Shown here: positions 53,101 through 61,363 of the stretch, piece after piece
Position numbering within the stretch: the stretch's first letter is position 1
Layout: the number at the start of each line of letters is the position of its first letter
Origin: Lachnospiraceae bacterium
GTDB lineage: Bacteria; Bacillota; Clostridia; Lachnospirales; Lachnospiraceae
NCBI GenBank assembly: GCA_902363835.1
Contig: CABJBM010000015.1
Location: 98,847-162,846, forward strand
Direction: 5' to 3'
DNA: 64,000 bases
The notes under the pieces: model-generated
Told to the model about the DNA's origin: nothing
Databases searched by the model: none
What the model saw: only the letters and a program-made list of their open reading frames with translations
Program-made: the position numbers and the translations under genes

Positions 53101-53535
53101 ATGCTGGAAAGCGTAAACAAAATTTTATTCGGAATATTTCTGCTGGCCGCTGCCTGGGAGGATGGAAGGGAAAGTGCTGTCAGCGTGTGGCTTTTTAAAG
53201 CAGCAGGCATGGCAGGAGTGCTTCTGGCTTTTTTACAGGGAGATATGGGAGCAGAGCGGCTGTTAAGCTGCATGGTTGGAGTGGGACTCCTTCTGTTGAG
53301 CCGGTTAACAGATGAGGCAATCGGCATGGGAGATGGATGTTTTTTCGTAGTCAGCGGCCTCTTTTTAAGTGCACTTTTAAACTTAAAGCTTCTGATTTAC
53401 GGAACATTTTTAAACGGCATCGCCTGCGGAGGAATATACGTCTGGGGCCTGTTACGGGGAAGGGATGTAAAAAAGAAGCCGGTACCCTTTCTACCCTTTC
53501 TGGTTCCTGTCTGGATTGGGTTGGTGATATTATGA
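53101..53535 (+). CDS. Prepilin peptidase-like protein (second copy)
   Basis: A 144-residue membrane protein of the A24 peptidase type. The catalytic Asp candidates are in AAWEDGRESAVSVWLF and IGMGDGCFF; the second motif keeps GxGD. It is shorter and more diverged than the first peptidase at the operon start, and RIPN is missing. GGGAGGTGTCTCT precedes ATG 53101. Two peptidases in one operon may serve pilin and pseudopilins separately. Confidence 0.72.
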   Translation: MLESVNKILFGIFLLAAAWEDGRESAVSVWLFKAAGMAGVLLAFLQGDMGAERLLSCMVGVGLLLLSRLTDEAIGMGDGCFFVVSGLFLSALLNLKLLIYGTFLNGIACGGIYVWGLLRGRDVKKKPVPFLPFLVPVWIGLVIL

Positions 53536-53921
53536 AGGGAAAGCTGAGGGGAAGCTATACGGTTGAAGCTGCTTTTGTTATGGCAATTGTTCTATGGGCG
53601 CTGATGGCCTCCATTCAGGCGGCTTACTGCCTGCGGGATGAAGTTGTAGGGTCAATGGCATTGGAAGAGTCCGTACAAAGGCTGCGCCATAACGAAACGG
53701 AGCCTCCTGATGAAGCAGCAATATGGGCAGCTCGAAGGGCTGGAAGTCCTTTTTCCTGGAGAAGGTACGATTTTCAGATCAAGATGACAGGAAACTCTGT
53801 AACAGGCAGGGAGGTAAAGGCACTGGGGGCGGCAGGAACCTGGAAGCTGGAACTGGAACAGGGCGTGTTTGATCCGGAGAACTTTTTAAGAATGTTAACT
53901 CTCTTCAATCAGGAGGAATGA
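53532..53921 (+). CDS. TadE-like pseudopilin
   Basis: A 129-residue protein with a short basic leader followed by GSYTVEAAFVMAIVLWALMAS, a pseudopilin N-helix with Glu at +5-like position. The rest is a small soluble domain. The ATG overlaps the stop of the preceding peptidase gene in an ATGA arrangement. It is probably a minor pilin of the Tad apparatus. Confidence 0.78.
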   Translation: MKGKLRGSYTVEAAFVMAIVLWALMASIQAAYCLRDEVVGSMALEESVQRLRHNETEPPDEAAIWAARRAGSPFSWRRYDFQIKMTGNSVTGREVKALGAAGTWKLELEQGVFDPENFLRMLTLFNQEE

Positions 53922-53922
53922 A

Positions 53923-55236
53923 ATGAAGGTTGCGTACAGGCGGGAAATGAAACATAATTATCTGATAATAGAGCCGGATAAGCCAGGATATGACGGCTAT
54001 GAAGTGTCCATGATGGCGGCAAACGGGATAGAAGGGCTGTTGAAATTCCATGTAAAGCAGGTGGATGACCGAACGCTTTATTATTATGAGATCACCTCAA
54101 GGCAGCCCTTAAACCGGGTCCTTGAATACCATAGCCTGGGCGGGGAGGAGCTTAAAAAATTAATAGGAGATATTGGACAGACCTTGGAGAGGCTGGAGCC
54201 TTACCTCCTTAAGGAAAAGCAGATTCTTCTGGAACCGGAATACGTTTATGTGGAACCTGAGCAGTTTAAAGTTTTTCTTTGTCTTGTTCCCGGAAGACAG
54301 GTGGGATTTCCAGGGGAAATGACCGGGCTGCTGAGATATCTTCTGGGAAAGGTCAATCACCAGGATAAGGAATGCGTGGTGATGGCTTATGGATTGTATC
54401 AGGAAAGTCTTAAGGACAATTATGGGATGAAGGATCTCCTTGAAATAGCAGGAAAGAATGGTTCCGGTGCAGAGGAGAAGGATGAGACCATTCTGAAACC
54501 GGAAAGAGACAATAAATCAGAAGAAAGCCCTGTTTCCCCTCTTCCTTATAGTTTAGACGATTTAAACCAGGAGATGGGAGAAAGAAATGATTTTTCTGAT
54601 GTAAAAAGGAAATGGCCAGTCTTAATGATCCCGTTTTCAGCCGCAGTTGGTATTGCAGCAGTTTTATGGTTGTTTTTTGGAATGGAAGGAATTGGGAGGT
54701 TCTGGTATACGATCCCGTTTGCAGGAGTTTTTTCAGCTTTGGCAGTTTTGGCCATATTGGGGAAAAGGTCCGGGCAGATTACGGAGATGGAGGAGAAAAA
54801 GAAAGAAGGGCGAAGCCAGCCGGAGGAAAGCTATGACTGGCAGATAACATTTGAAGAAGAGATAAAGGAAAAGGCTCCAAATTATGAGGCAGAAGAGGAA
54901 GAGGTATTTCAAACGTCCCTGCTGACTGATGCAGAGACAGATAAGAGTATCCGGTACTTGCGGGCGGTGGGCCATGATGCGGAAGATATTGCAATTACTT
55001 ATGTTCCATATCTGATTGGAAAACAGGAAGGTATTGTTGACTGCGTCCTTACGGGAGAAGCCGTCAGCAGGATCCATGCCAGAATAGACCGGGAAGGAGA
55101 GGAATACCGGATCAGTGACTTAAATTCCACCAATGGAACGTCTGTCAACGGGCGTTTATTAGAAACAAACGAGACGGTTGCCTTGAAAAAAGGAGATGAA
55201 GTTTTTATCGCAAACTTTGTTTTTATATTTACATAA
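53923..55236 (+). CDS. DUF6382/FHA domain membrane protein
   Basis: A 437-residue protein. The N-terminal ~160 residues match the DUF6382 type (YLIIEPDKPGYDGYEVSMM). Two hydrophobic helices lie at about 228-262. The C-terminal ~75 residues are a forkhead-associated domain with the phosphothreonine-binding pattern SRIHARI and DLNSTNGTSVNG. FHA domains read Thr phosphorylation, so the pilus may be under Ser/Thr kinase control. It is the last gene of the Tad operon, starting 1 base after the pseudopilin stop. Confidence 0.85.
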   Translation: MKVAYRREMKHNYLIIEPDKPGYDGYEVSMMAANGIEGLLKFHVKQVDDRTLYYYEITSRQPLNRVLEYHSLGGEELKKLIGDIGQTLERLEPYLLKEKQILLEPEYVYVEPEQFKVFLCLVPGRQVGFPGEMTGLLRYLLGKVNHQDKECVVMAYGLYQESLKDNYGMKDLLEIAGKNGSGAEEKDETILKPERDNKSEESPVSPLPYSLDDLNQEMGERNDFSDVKRKWPVLMIPFSAAVGIAAVLWLFFGMEGIGRFWYTIPFAGVFSALAVLAILGKRSGQITEMEEKKKEGRSQPEESYDWQITFEEEIKEKAPNYEAEEEEVFQTSLLTDAETDKSIRYLRAVGHDAEDIAITYVPYLIGKQEGIVDCVLTGEAVSRIHARIDREGEEYRISDLNSTNGTSVNGRLLETNETVALKKGDEVFIANFVFIFT

Positions 55237-55458
55237 TATACAAGCCCGGATTGTTAAAAAGGCTGGTAAGATGCCAACTGTTTTGGTATGATGGAATCAG
55301 AGGCAATGCAGCTGTTTGTAAATCTCTTTTCCCCATTTTAGTAGTGAGGTAAACCAACAAAATTCCATGTGATCATTAAATTTGTGCAAAATATATAAAA
55401 TCAGTTAATTTTGGGGTTTAAAGGTCAAAAAAGGATGGAAGGAGATTAAAAAAACTCA
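55237..55458. other. Intergenic, nothing assigned
   Basis: AT-rich sequence after the Tad operon. No gene and no convincing terminator were found for the FHA gene; the PTS promoter begins at 55459. Confidence 0.5.
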
Positions 55459-55487
55459 TTGACAGAAATGAAAGCTGATAATATAAT
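55459..55487 (+). promoter_or_regulatory. SigA-type promoter of the beta-glucoside PTS operon
   Basis: TTGACA (55459-55464) and TATAAT (55482-55487) with an exact 17-base spacer. TGAAAGCTGATAAT inside the spacer and -10 weakly resembles a catabolite-response element. Confidence 0.8.
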
Positions 55488-55500
55488 ACAAATAGATAGT

Positions 55501-55560
55501 ATGAGTTGTGACTTTCGGTAGGCAAAATCAACATCACAAGTTGGTATTGCCTTTTTTTAA
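55501..55560 (+). promoter_or_regulatory. Ribonucleic antiterminator (RAT) and overlapping terminator
   Basis: GAGTTGTGACTTTCGGTAGG, then CAAAATC, resembles the RAT consensus bound by BglG/LicT proteins. Its 3' part overlaps the 5' arm of a terminator: GGCAA..AT.AAC pairs with GTTG..ATTGCC and is followed by seven T. LicT is encoded in this operon, so substrate-dependent antitermination is expected. Confidence 0.82.
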
Positions 55561-55595
55561 TGTCGCTAATACCGGAAGGGAGAAAATATTAGGAA

Positions 55596-56066
55596 GTGTT
55601 TTTTAAGAAAATGCAGGATAATCGGGTATTTTCACCGATTGAGGGAAAGTTTGTGAAACTACAGGATGTAAATGACAGCACTTTTAACAGCGGTCTGATG
55701 GGAATCGGTTTTGGTGTTTATCCTGAGGCTTCAAGTGTATTAAGCCCTTTTAATGGGGAAGTAACAATGGTCTTTCCTACAAGGCATGCAATTGGTCTTA
55801 GAAGAAAAGATGGAGTTGAGATGCTGATCCATATAGGGATTGAGACGGTGAATCTGGGGGGAAAGGGTTTCGAAGCTTTGGTAAAAAGCGGTGAAAAGGT
55901 CAGAAAGGGTCAGGAATTAATAGAATTTGATAAAGAGCTGCTATTAAATGAAAAGCTTGATCCAACCATAATTGTGATTTTTACGAATTATGAAAATTAT
56001 AAGATTACAATCAATAACCAAGTTGACATTAGCAATAAGGATGTGATCGCATATGCAGAAAAATGA
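55596..56066 (+). CDS. PTS glucose/beta-glucoside-type EIIA
   Basis: A 156-residue stand-alone EIIA (Crr-like). The fold segment RVFSPIEGKFVKLQDV precedes GEVTMVFPTRHAIGL, with one active-site His, and VEMLIHIGIETVNL, with the phosphorylated His. It passes phosphate from HPr to the EIIBC chain. The start is unsure: GTG 55596 is very close to AGGAA, and ATG 55611 is an alternative. It overlaps the licT gene by 14 bases. Confidence 0.9.
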   Translation: MFFKKMQDNRVFSPIEGKFVKLQDVNDSTFNSGLMGIGFGVYPEASSVLSPFNGEVTMVFPTRHAIGLRRKDGVEMLIHIGIETVNLGGKGFEALVKSGEKVRKGQELIEFDKELLLNEKLDPTIIVIFTNYENYKITINNQVDISNKDVIAYAEK

Positions 56067-56919
56067 AGAATATGTTATTTTTCGCATCATTAATAATAAT
56101 GTTGTTACCTCTCTGGATGAACAGTCTTCGGAAGTAGTGTTGATGGGAAAAGGGATATCCTACAAGAAAAAGGTGGGAGATTGTGTTGACTCTGCCAGCA
56201 TCGATAAGGTCTTTGTTCTGAAAGGAAAAGAGAAAAATCGATATATGGATATTATTAAGCACATTTCGATTCAGTATTTTGATATTGCAGCGGACATTCT
56301 GGAGATGGCGGAGAAAGAGCTGAATGTGAAAGCAAATCCAATCGGATACATCATGCTTGCAGATCACATTGCTTCTGCTATCGAAAGAGCAAAGGATAAT
56401 ATTTTTATCGAAAATGAAATGCTTAAGGAGATACGTTTCTTTTATCCAAAAGAATTTGAGATTGGGAAAAAGGCATTGAATATAGTTGAGGCTCAATTTC
56501 ATATCAAGCTGCCGATTGATGAAGCTGGTTTTATTACATTCCATATCATAAGTTTGTCGGAGGGTATGGACAGCGCTTCCAGGCAGAGGCTTAGAATGAT
56601 CAATGCAGTAATCGAAATGGTTGAGAGTTACTTTACAATCAATTTTGATAGGGAAAGTATCTATTTTGAAAGGTTTCTGACTCATTTAAAGTATTTTTGT
56701 GTGAGAACTTATGCAAAAGATAATGAAGCAAAGCAAGGGGATAGTGATGACTTTCTATACAGGATGTTGAAAATCCAATATCCTGAAGTTACAAAATGCA
56801 CTGAGCTGATACAGGAATATTTGATGTATAATTATCAGATTAAGGTATCAAATGAAGAAAAAGGTTTTTTAATTGTACACATAAACAACTTGTTAATGAA
56901 TAGTACGATAGCGACCTAA
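56053..56919 (+). CDS. licT: BglG/LicT-family transcriptional antiterminator
   Basis: A 288-residue antiterminator. An N-terminal CAT RNA-binding domain (FRIINNNVVTSLDEQSSEVVLMGKGISY, ~8-55) is followed by two PRD domains with conserved His residues: ADHIASAIERAKDN in PRD1, DEAGFITFHIISL and the second domain ending EEKGFLIVHINNL. Phosphorylation by HPr and EIIBC controls dimer activity. The RAT site in the leader is its expected target. Confidence 0.9.
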   Translation: MQKNEEYVIFRIINNNVVTSLDEQSSEVVLMGKGISYKKKVGDCVDSASIDKVFVLKGKEKNRYMDIIKHISIQYFDIAADILEMAEKELNVKANPIGYIMLADHIASAIERAKDNIFIENEMLKEIRFFYPKEFEIGKKALNIVEAQFHIKLPIDEAGFITFHIISLSEGMDSASRQRLRMINAVIEMVESYFTINFDRESIYFERFLTHLKYFCVRTYAKDNEAKQGDSDDFLYRMLKIQYPEVTKCTELIQEYLMYNYQIKVSNEEKGFLIVHINNLLMNSTIAT

Positions 56920-56962
56920 AGGGCTAGACGTAATCCTGTTTTGGATGGTCTGGCCTTTTTTA
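56918..56962 (+). terminator. Terminator inside the PTS operon, between licT and EIIBC
   Basis: AAAGG.C.AGAC pairs with GTCTGGCCTTT (two mismatched positions) and is followed by TTTTTTAATTTT. No second RAT site is evident, so it may be a partial terminator or set the ratio of regulator to transporter. Confidence 0.6.
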
Positions 56963-56989
56963 ATTTTAACTTTAGGAAGGAGAAGATGT

Positions 56990-58345
56990 ATGAAGTATGA
57001 GAAAATGTGTAAGGAGATACTGGGGGTTATTGATCGAAGCAACATTCAGGATGTGTTTTGCTGCGTTACGAGATTACGCCTGGTAGTCAAGGACATCAGT
57101 AAGATAGACAAGGCAGCCATAGAAAAGATTGATGGGGTGATGCAGGTAAAAGAGGTTGGGGATCAGCTGCAGCTTGTTATTGGCTCTCACGTGCAGGAGG
57201 TGTATCGGGATTTTTGTTCCATTGCAGATTTTAAGCCAAATGCAGAGGTGGAAGAAGAAGGGGTAAAACCCAGTGAAAAAGCGAAGAAAAATATTGGGGC
57301 AAAAGTATTGAATGTATTATCCGCTATCTTTTTACCAATTATGCCTGCCTTTGTAGCAGGAGGTATGATAAAGAGTTTGGTGCTGATACTTACAATTTTT
57401 GGTATTCTGGCCGGAGACAATGGAGTGGTTACTGTATTAAATGCAATTGGAGATGCTCCGTTTTATTATCTGCCGTTCCTGGCAGGATACACTACTGCAA
57501 AACGGTTTAAGCTGAATGAAGTTTTTGGATTGATGGTTGCAGGCTGCCTGATGTATCCGACGTTTTTGAATCAAACAGCAGGTGAAAGTATTCCATTCCT
57601 ATTTTTTAATGTACCGGCCTATAATTATGCATCATCAGTGCTGCCGGTAATTTTAAGCGTCATAGCTTTTTCTTATTTATTCGGATTTGTTAATAAGCTT
57701 ATTCCGTCTAACTTAAGAATTGTATTTTCGGGGTTGATTTCATTTGCAGTTTTTATGCCCGTACTTCTTATTGTAGTTGCGCCCTTAGGAAATTACTGCG
57801 GGCAGATATTAAGTACAGTGGCGGTTGCTCTCTTTCATTTAGCAGGTCCCCTTGCAGGTGCAATTTTTGCAGGGCTCATGCCGTTTATAATTATGACAGG
57901 AATGCATTCAGCATTGGCACCAATTATGCTACAAAATCTGAATACATTAGGATATGACTTCTTGTTTCCTGCTTTCTTTATAAATAATATATCAATAGCA
58001 GGAGCAACATTGGGGGCAGCTTTAAAAATTAAAGATCCTAAAATGAAAGCGGCAGCTGTTTCCAGCGGTGGATTGGGAGTCATTGGAATTACAGAACCTG
58101 CACTGTATTCTATTGATATGCTTTATAAGCAGCCTTTAATAGGCGCTATTATAGGTGGAGCAACAGGTGGTTTGCTGTACATGATTTTAGGCGTGAAATG
58201 TTATGCATATGCAATGCCGGGAATATTCAGTCTGCCGGCTTATCTGGATAAGGGAAATAACATTATCATGATTTGCATCTGCCTTGTGGCAGCGTTTGTA
58301 GTTTCCTTTGTATACTCATTTATTATGACAAAAGACAATAAATAG
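56990..58345 (+). CDS. PTS beta-glucoside-type EIIBC
   Basis: A 451-residue transporter. The N-terminal IIB domain has the phosphorylated C25 in FCCVTRLRL, where most relatives have HC.TRLR, so the residue before the active Cys is Cys instead of His. The IIC domain (about 105-450) has about 10 helices and the family motif SGGLGVIGITEPALYSI. No IIA domain is fused; the separate EIIA gene fills this role. ATG 56990 is 8 bases after AAGGAG. Confidence 0.9.
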   Translation: MKYEKMCKEILGVIDRSNIQDVFCCVTRLRLVVKDISKIDKAAIEKIDGVMQVKEVGDQLQLVIGSHVQEVYRDFCSIADFKPNAEVEEEGVKPSEKAKKNIGAKVLNVLSAIFLPIMPAFVAGGMIKSLVLILTIFGILAGDNGVVTVLNAIGDAPFYYLPFLAGYTTAKRFKLNEVFGLMVAGCLMYPTFLNQTAGESIPFLFFNVPAYNYASSVLPVILSVIAFSYLFGFVNKLIPSNLRIVFSGLISFAVFMPVLLIVVAPLGNYCGQILSTVAVALFHLAGPLAGAIFAGLMPFIIMTGMHSALAPIMLQNLNTLGYDFLFPAFFINNISIAGATLGAALKIKDPKMKAAAVSSGGLGVIGITEPALYSIDMLYKQPLIGAIIGGATGGLLYMILGVKCYAYAMPGIFSLPAYLDKGNNIIMICICLVAAFVVSFVYSFIMTKDNK

Positions 58346-58351
58346 GAGGTA

Positions 58352-58435
58352 ATGAAAGGTGAAAAGCAAGAGCAGGGAATCCCCATTCCCTTAAAGCTAC
58401 AGCAAATAAGCCGTTTTAGCGGCTTCAAAAATTGA
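58352..58435 (+). other. 27-codon open frame, unlikely gene
   Basis: A short frame begins two bases after GGAGG and ends before bglA. It is basic and unrecognised. The spacing to the ribosome-binding site is too short, so it may simply be leader sequence. Confidence 0.2.
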
Positions 58436-58483
58436 ATGTGCAGTAAAATTAAGGTTTGAACAAAGCGAAAGGAAGGTATAACT

Positions 58484-59935
58484 ATGAAAGGATTTCCAGA
58501 AGATTTTTTATGGGGTGGAGCAACAAGCTCAGCCCAGTTAGAGGGAGGATTTGACCAGGGAGGAAGAGGAAAGTCTCAGCTGGATTATGTCACCTTTATT
58601 CCAAAAGAGCAGCGTGAAGAAAGATTAAGTACGTCGGAAGTTGATTATGATCGCTATGTAGATGCAATAAAGAATGAAGATCATTATAATTTTCCATATA
58701 GACGCGGCATTGACTTCTATCACCATTATAAAGAAGATATCAAATTATTTGCTGAAATGGGCTTTAAGGTATTCCGCATGTCCATATCCTGGTGCAGATT
58801 ATTTCCAACAGGTTTGGAAGAAACTCCAAATCCCGAAGGCATTCAATTTTACCATAATGTATTTGATGAATTGCACAAATACAACATTGAGCCTCTTGTC
58901 ACCATGATTCATTATGAATTGCCAATTGCTCTTACGGAAAAGTACAATGGCTGGGAGTCACCGGAGGTGATTGGTCTATTTACAAAATACACCAAGGTAT
59001 TGCTTGACGAATACAAAGATAAAGTGAAACATTGGATAGTTTTTAATGAAATTAATATGATGCTTGCATCCCCTTTTACGGGAGGAGGATTATTTCTTAA
59101 AAAGGCGAAAAAGAACAGGCTTTCTACAATTCATCAAGCACTGCACCATCAGTTCATTGCCTCCGCTTTAACGGTAAAGTACGCACATGAGACAGCAAAG
59201 GATTGCATGGTTGGCTGCATGATAGCCCGCCTGGAATGTTACCCTTATACCTGTAAGCCGGCAGATATTGAGGCTGCTATGATTGAGGATCAGATTAATT
59301 TTTATTTTTATGATGTTATGGCAAGGGGGACATATCCGAAATCTATCTTACGGTATTTTAAAGAAAATGATATAGAAATAGATTATGTAAAGGATTATCA
59401 AGATATTCTGAAAAATAATACGGTTGATTTTCTTGCGTTCAGCTATTATATGACCTATGTGGTAAGTGCGGATGAAGATAAGAGAGAAAATCCCGGAGAC
59501 CTGGTAAAGAAACTAAAAAATCCATATTTAAAGAGCAGTGAATGGGGCTGGGGCATTGACCCCATTGGATTACGGGTGACTTTAAACAGAATCTATGATA
59601 AATATCAGCTGCCAATCTTTGTGGTGGAGAATGGCTTAGGTGCCGTTGACCAGCTGGAGAATAATGCCGTGCATGATCCTTATCGAATTGATTATTTAAG
59701 AGAACACATAAAAGCAATTAAGAAAGCCTTGGAGGATGGTGTGGAAGTGATGGGATACACTCCATGGGGCTGTATTGATCTTTGTTCCGCATCCTTTGCA
59801 GATATGACGAAACGATATGGATTTATCTATGTGGATCAGGATGATGAGGGCAATGGTACTTTAGGAAGAATTAAAAAGGATTCTTTTTATTGGTATCAAA
59901 AAGTAATCACCTCTAATGGCGAGGATTTAGAGTAG
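58484..59935 (+). CDS. 6-phospho-beta-glucosidase (GH1)
   Basis: A 483-residue GH1 enzyme. It begins FPEDFLWGGATSSAQLEGG; the acid/base Glu is in HWIVFNEINMM and the nucleophile Glu in FVVENGLGAVD. The C-terminal KRYGFIYVDQDDEG with downstream basic residues is typical of phospho-glucosidases. It splits imported 6-phospho-beta-glucosides such as cellobiose-P or aryl-glucoside-P. GGAAGGTATAACT precedes the ATG. Confidence 0.93.
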   Translation: MKGFPEDFLWGGATSSAQLEGGFDQGGRGKSQLDYVTFIPKEQREERLSTSEVDYDRYVDAIKNEDHYNFPYRRGIDFYHHYKEDIKLFAEMGFKVFRMSISWCRLFPTGLEETPNPEGIQFYHNVFDELHKYNIEPLVTMIHYELPIALTEKYNGWESPEVIGLFTKYTKVLLDEYKDKVKHWIVFNEINMMLASPFTGGGLFLKKAKKNRLSTIHQALHHQFIASALTVKYAHETAKDCMVGCMIARLECYPYTCKPADIEAAMIEDQINFYFYDVMARGTYPKSILRYFKENDIEIDYVKDYQDILKNNTVDFLAFSYYMTYVVSADEDKRENPGDLVKKLKNPYLKSSEWGWGIDPIGLRVTLNRIYDKYQLPIFVVENGLGAVDQLENNAVHDPYRIDYLREHIKAIKKALEDGVEVMGYTPWGCIDLCSASFADMTKRYGFIYVDQDDEGNGTLGRIKKDSFYWYQKVITSNGEDLE

Positions 59936-60262
59936 AAGAATATGGAAGAGTGTTTTTGATGTTGATGAAGGCCCGGAAAATTGTTTTGCAGATCTGCAAA
60001 CATTACCAATGAGGAAGTAAGAATTATCTTCGCCTGTTATTTGGATGTTAAGATAACAGGCGTATTTTCCATTGGATTTAGTCATCAGGATTTAAACTTA
60101 ATAGAGAAGCGATTAAGCATTTCCGGTGAGCTATGTTACTTAAGTATAAATATATTTTGGTGGATAATGTCATTTATTTGATTAAGAGCGTTTAAAAGCA
60201 TTTAAAAGCAAGACAGGGTATATAGACTCAGAGTGACCACAGACATTAAGGAGAAAAGTAAA
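59936..60262 (+). other. Intergenic region with hairpin and tandem repeat
   Basis: CGCCTGTTAT (60031-60040) pairs perfectly with ATAACAGGCG (60053-60062), followed by TATTTTCC, a likely terminator after bglA. A 10-base unit TTTAAAAGCA occurs twice in tandem at 60191-60210. The 66-codon frame at 59981-60181 spans the hairpin and is not supported. Confidence 0.55.
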
Positions 60263-60520
60263 ATGAGAAAATTTAGTTATGTGATTAAGGATGAAGTAGG
60301 GATTCATGCGAGACCGGCTGGGCTGTTGCTAAAGGAAGCAAAGAAGTATGAAAGCAAAGTTTTGATTATAAAAGATGGGAAAGCAATAGAAGCAACAAAT
60401 TTGATGGCAGTTATGGGTTTAGGCGTGAAATGTGGAGAGACGATAGACGTTGAAATTTCAGGCTCGGATGAAAATGCTGCATATGAAGATATAAAAGCAT
60501 TTTTTGAAAAGCATTTATAA
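60263..60520 (+). CDS. HPr-family phosphocarrier lacking Ser46
   Basis: An 85-residue HPr-like protein. The active His is at position 15 in VGIHARPAG, as in HPr. At position 46, where HPr of Firmicutes has the regulatory Ser, this protein has Asn (EATNLMAVM). It should carry phosphate from EI but not be controlled by HPr kinase. ATG 60263 follows GGAG by 9 bases. It is the last gene next to the beta-glucoside PTS and may be a dedicated paralogue; the general ptsH would be elsewhere. Confidence 0.9.
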   Translation: MRKFSYVIKDEVGIHARPAGLLLKEAKKYESKVLIIKDGKAIEATNLMAVMGLGVKCGETIDVEISGSDENAAYEDIKAFFEKHL

Positions 60521-60619
60521 GAATGACGGTATACCTGTTGCGATTTTCTTATATTAGCATGTATTAATGCTTGTTTAGATCAAGTAAAAATATTTCTATA
60601 AATTAGATCTTCTGAGATA

Positions 60620-60745
60620 ATGATTAAAGCTGGTTTGGGCGGAATCAAAGCCGGTTTAAGCAGAACACCGGCCATTTTCAGGCCGGTGTGCTTGGTAAAA
60701 CATCTTAAAGGTAAAATAGAATTTCTTTTTTACCTGCATTTATAA
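60620..60745 (+). other. 41-codon open frame with tandem 21-base repeat and hairpin
   Basis: A short frame starts with a duplicated unit (KAGLGGI then KAGLSRT; AAAGCTGGTTTG then AAAGCCGGTTTA). It covers a perfect 9-bp hairpin, ACACCGGCC/GGCCGGTGT, at 60665-60689. No good ribosome-binding site is seen. More likely this is the 3' region of the HPr transcript. Confidence 0.25.
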
Positions 60746-60763
60746 AGAGCGTATAAAGCTATC

Positions 60764-61363
60764 CTATACCGGCTTCACGTCATTTACCAACAGGTAATAA
60801 TATGTGCTGCTGTCCTCCTGATAGCTCTGAAATACGCCTGTTATTTCTATTTCACTTTCTTCCTCCGGATAGTCATCCGGATAAGCGTGATCCCCGTTCC
60901 AGATGAATTCCAGCCCCTGCTGGCAACAGGCGGTGGCATCTGCAATCACCACAGCATAGTAATTTTTCTTTGTGTCGGGATCCTGGAAAACCTGGAATAC
61001 CCCCTCGGCTTTAACCGTTTTTCCCATATATTGATCCGGGGATACCATCATATTATACACCTCGGAGAAAACCATGGTACTGCTTAACTTTGTAAGATCA
61101 ACATCAACGGCAGAATCATCAGCGGAGCCAGCCGCTCCTGCCTGTGAGGAATCACCATCATTTTCCTGCAATTGTTCTGTTGAGGGATCCGCAAAATCCG
61201 GGGGATATGGATTAATGTCAGTATAATCCGGACTTTCCTGATTGTATTGTCCCGAGTCTGACGAACTGCTTTGAGGCAGTGGCAGACTTGCATTTTTTCC
61301 GCAGCCTGTCAATATCAGGTTTATCATAAGAAGCATCAAAATCATTCCAAAGATACGTTTCAT
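60764..61363 (-). CDS. Lipoprotein of the metal transporter operon
   Basis: A 199-residue predicted lipoprotein with lipobox LTGC (Cys21), then an acidic, Ser/Pro-rich linker of about 70 residues. The C-terminal ~100 residues are a compact domain (VFSEVYNMMVSPDQYMGKTVKAEG...EIEITGVFQSYQ) that looks like an OB-type fold. Its ATG overlaps the stop of the ZnuB-like gene and follows AGGAGG by 8 bases, so it is part of that operon. Role in metal uptake unknown. Two Cys (ATACCQQG) may bind metal. Confidence 0.78.
   Translation of the reverse strand: MKRIFGMILMLLMINLILTGCGKNASLPLPQSSSSDSGQYNQESPDYTDINPYPPDFADPSTEQLQENDGDSSQAGAAGSADDSAVDVDLTKLSSTMVFSEVYNMMVSPDQYMGKTVKAEGVFQVFQDPDTKKNYYAVVIADATACCQQGLEFIWNGDHAYPDDYPEEESEIEITGVFQSYQEDSSTYYYLLVNDVKPV

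Noticed and set aside
59981-60181. 66-codon plus-strand gene after bglA
   Set aside because: It spans a terminator-like hairpin, lacks a ribosome-binding site and looks like no protein family.
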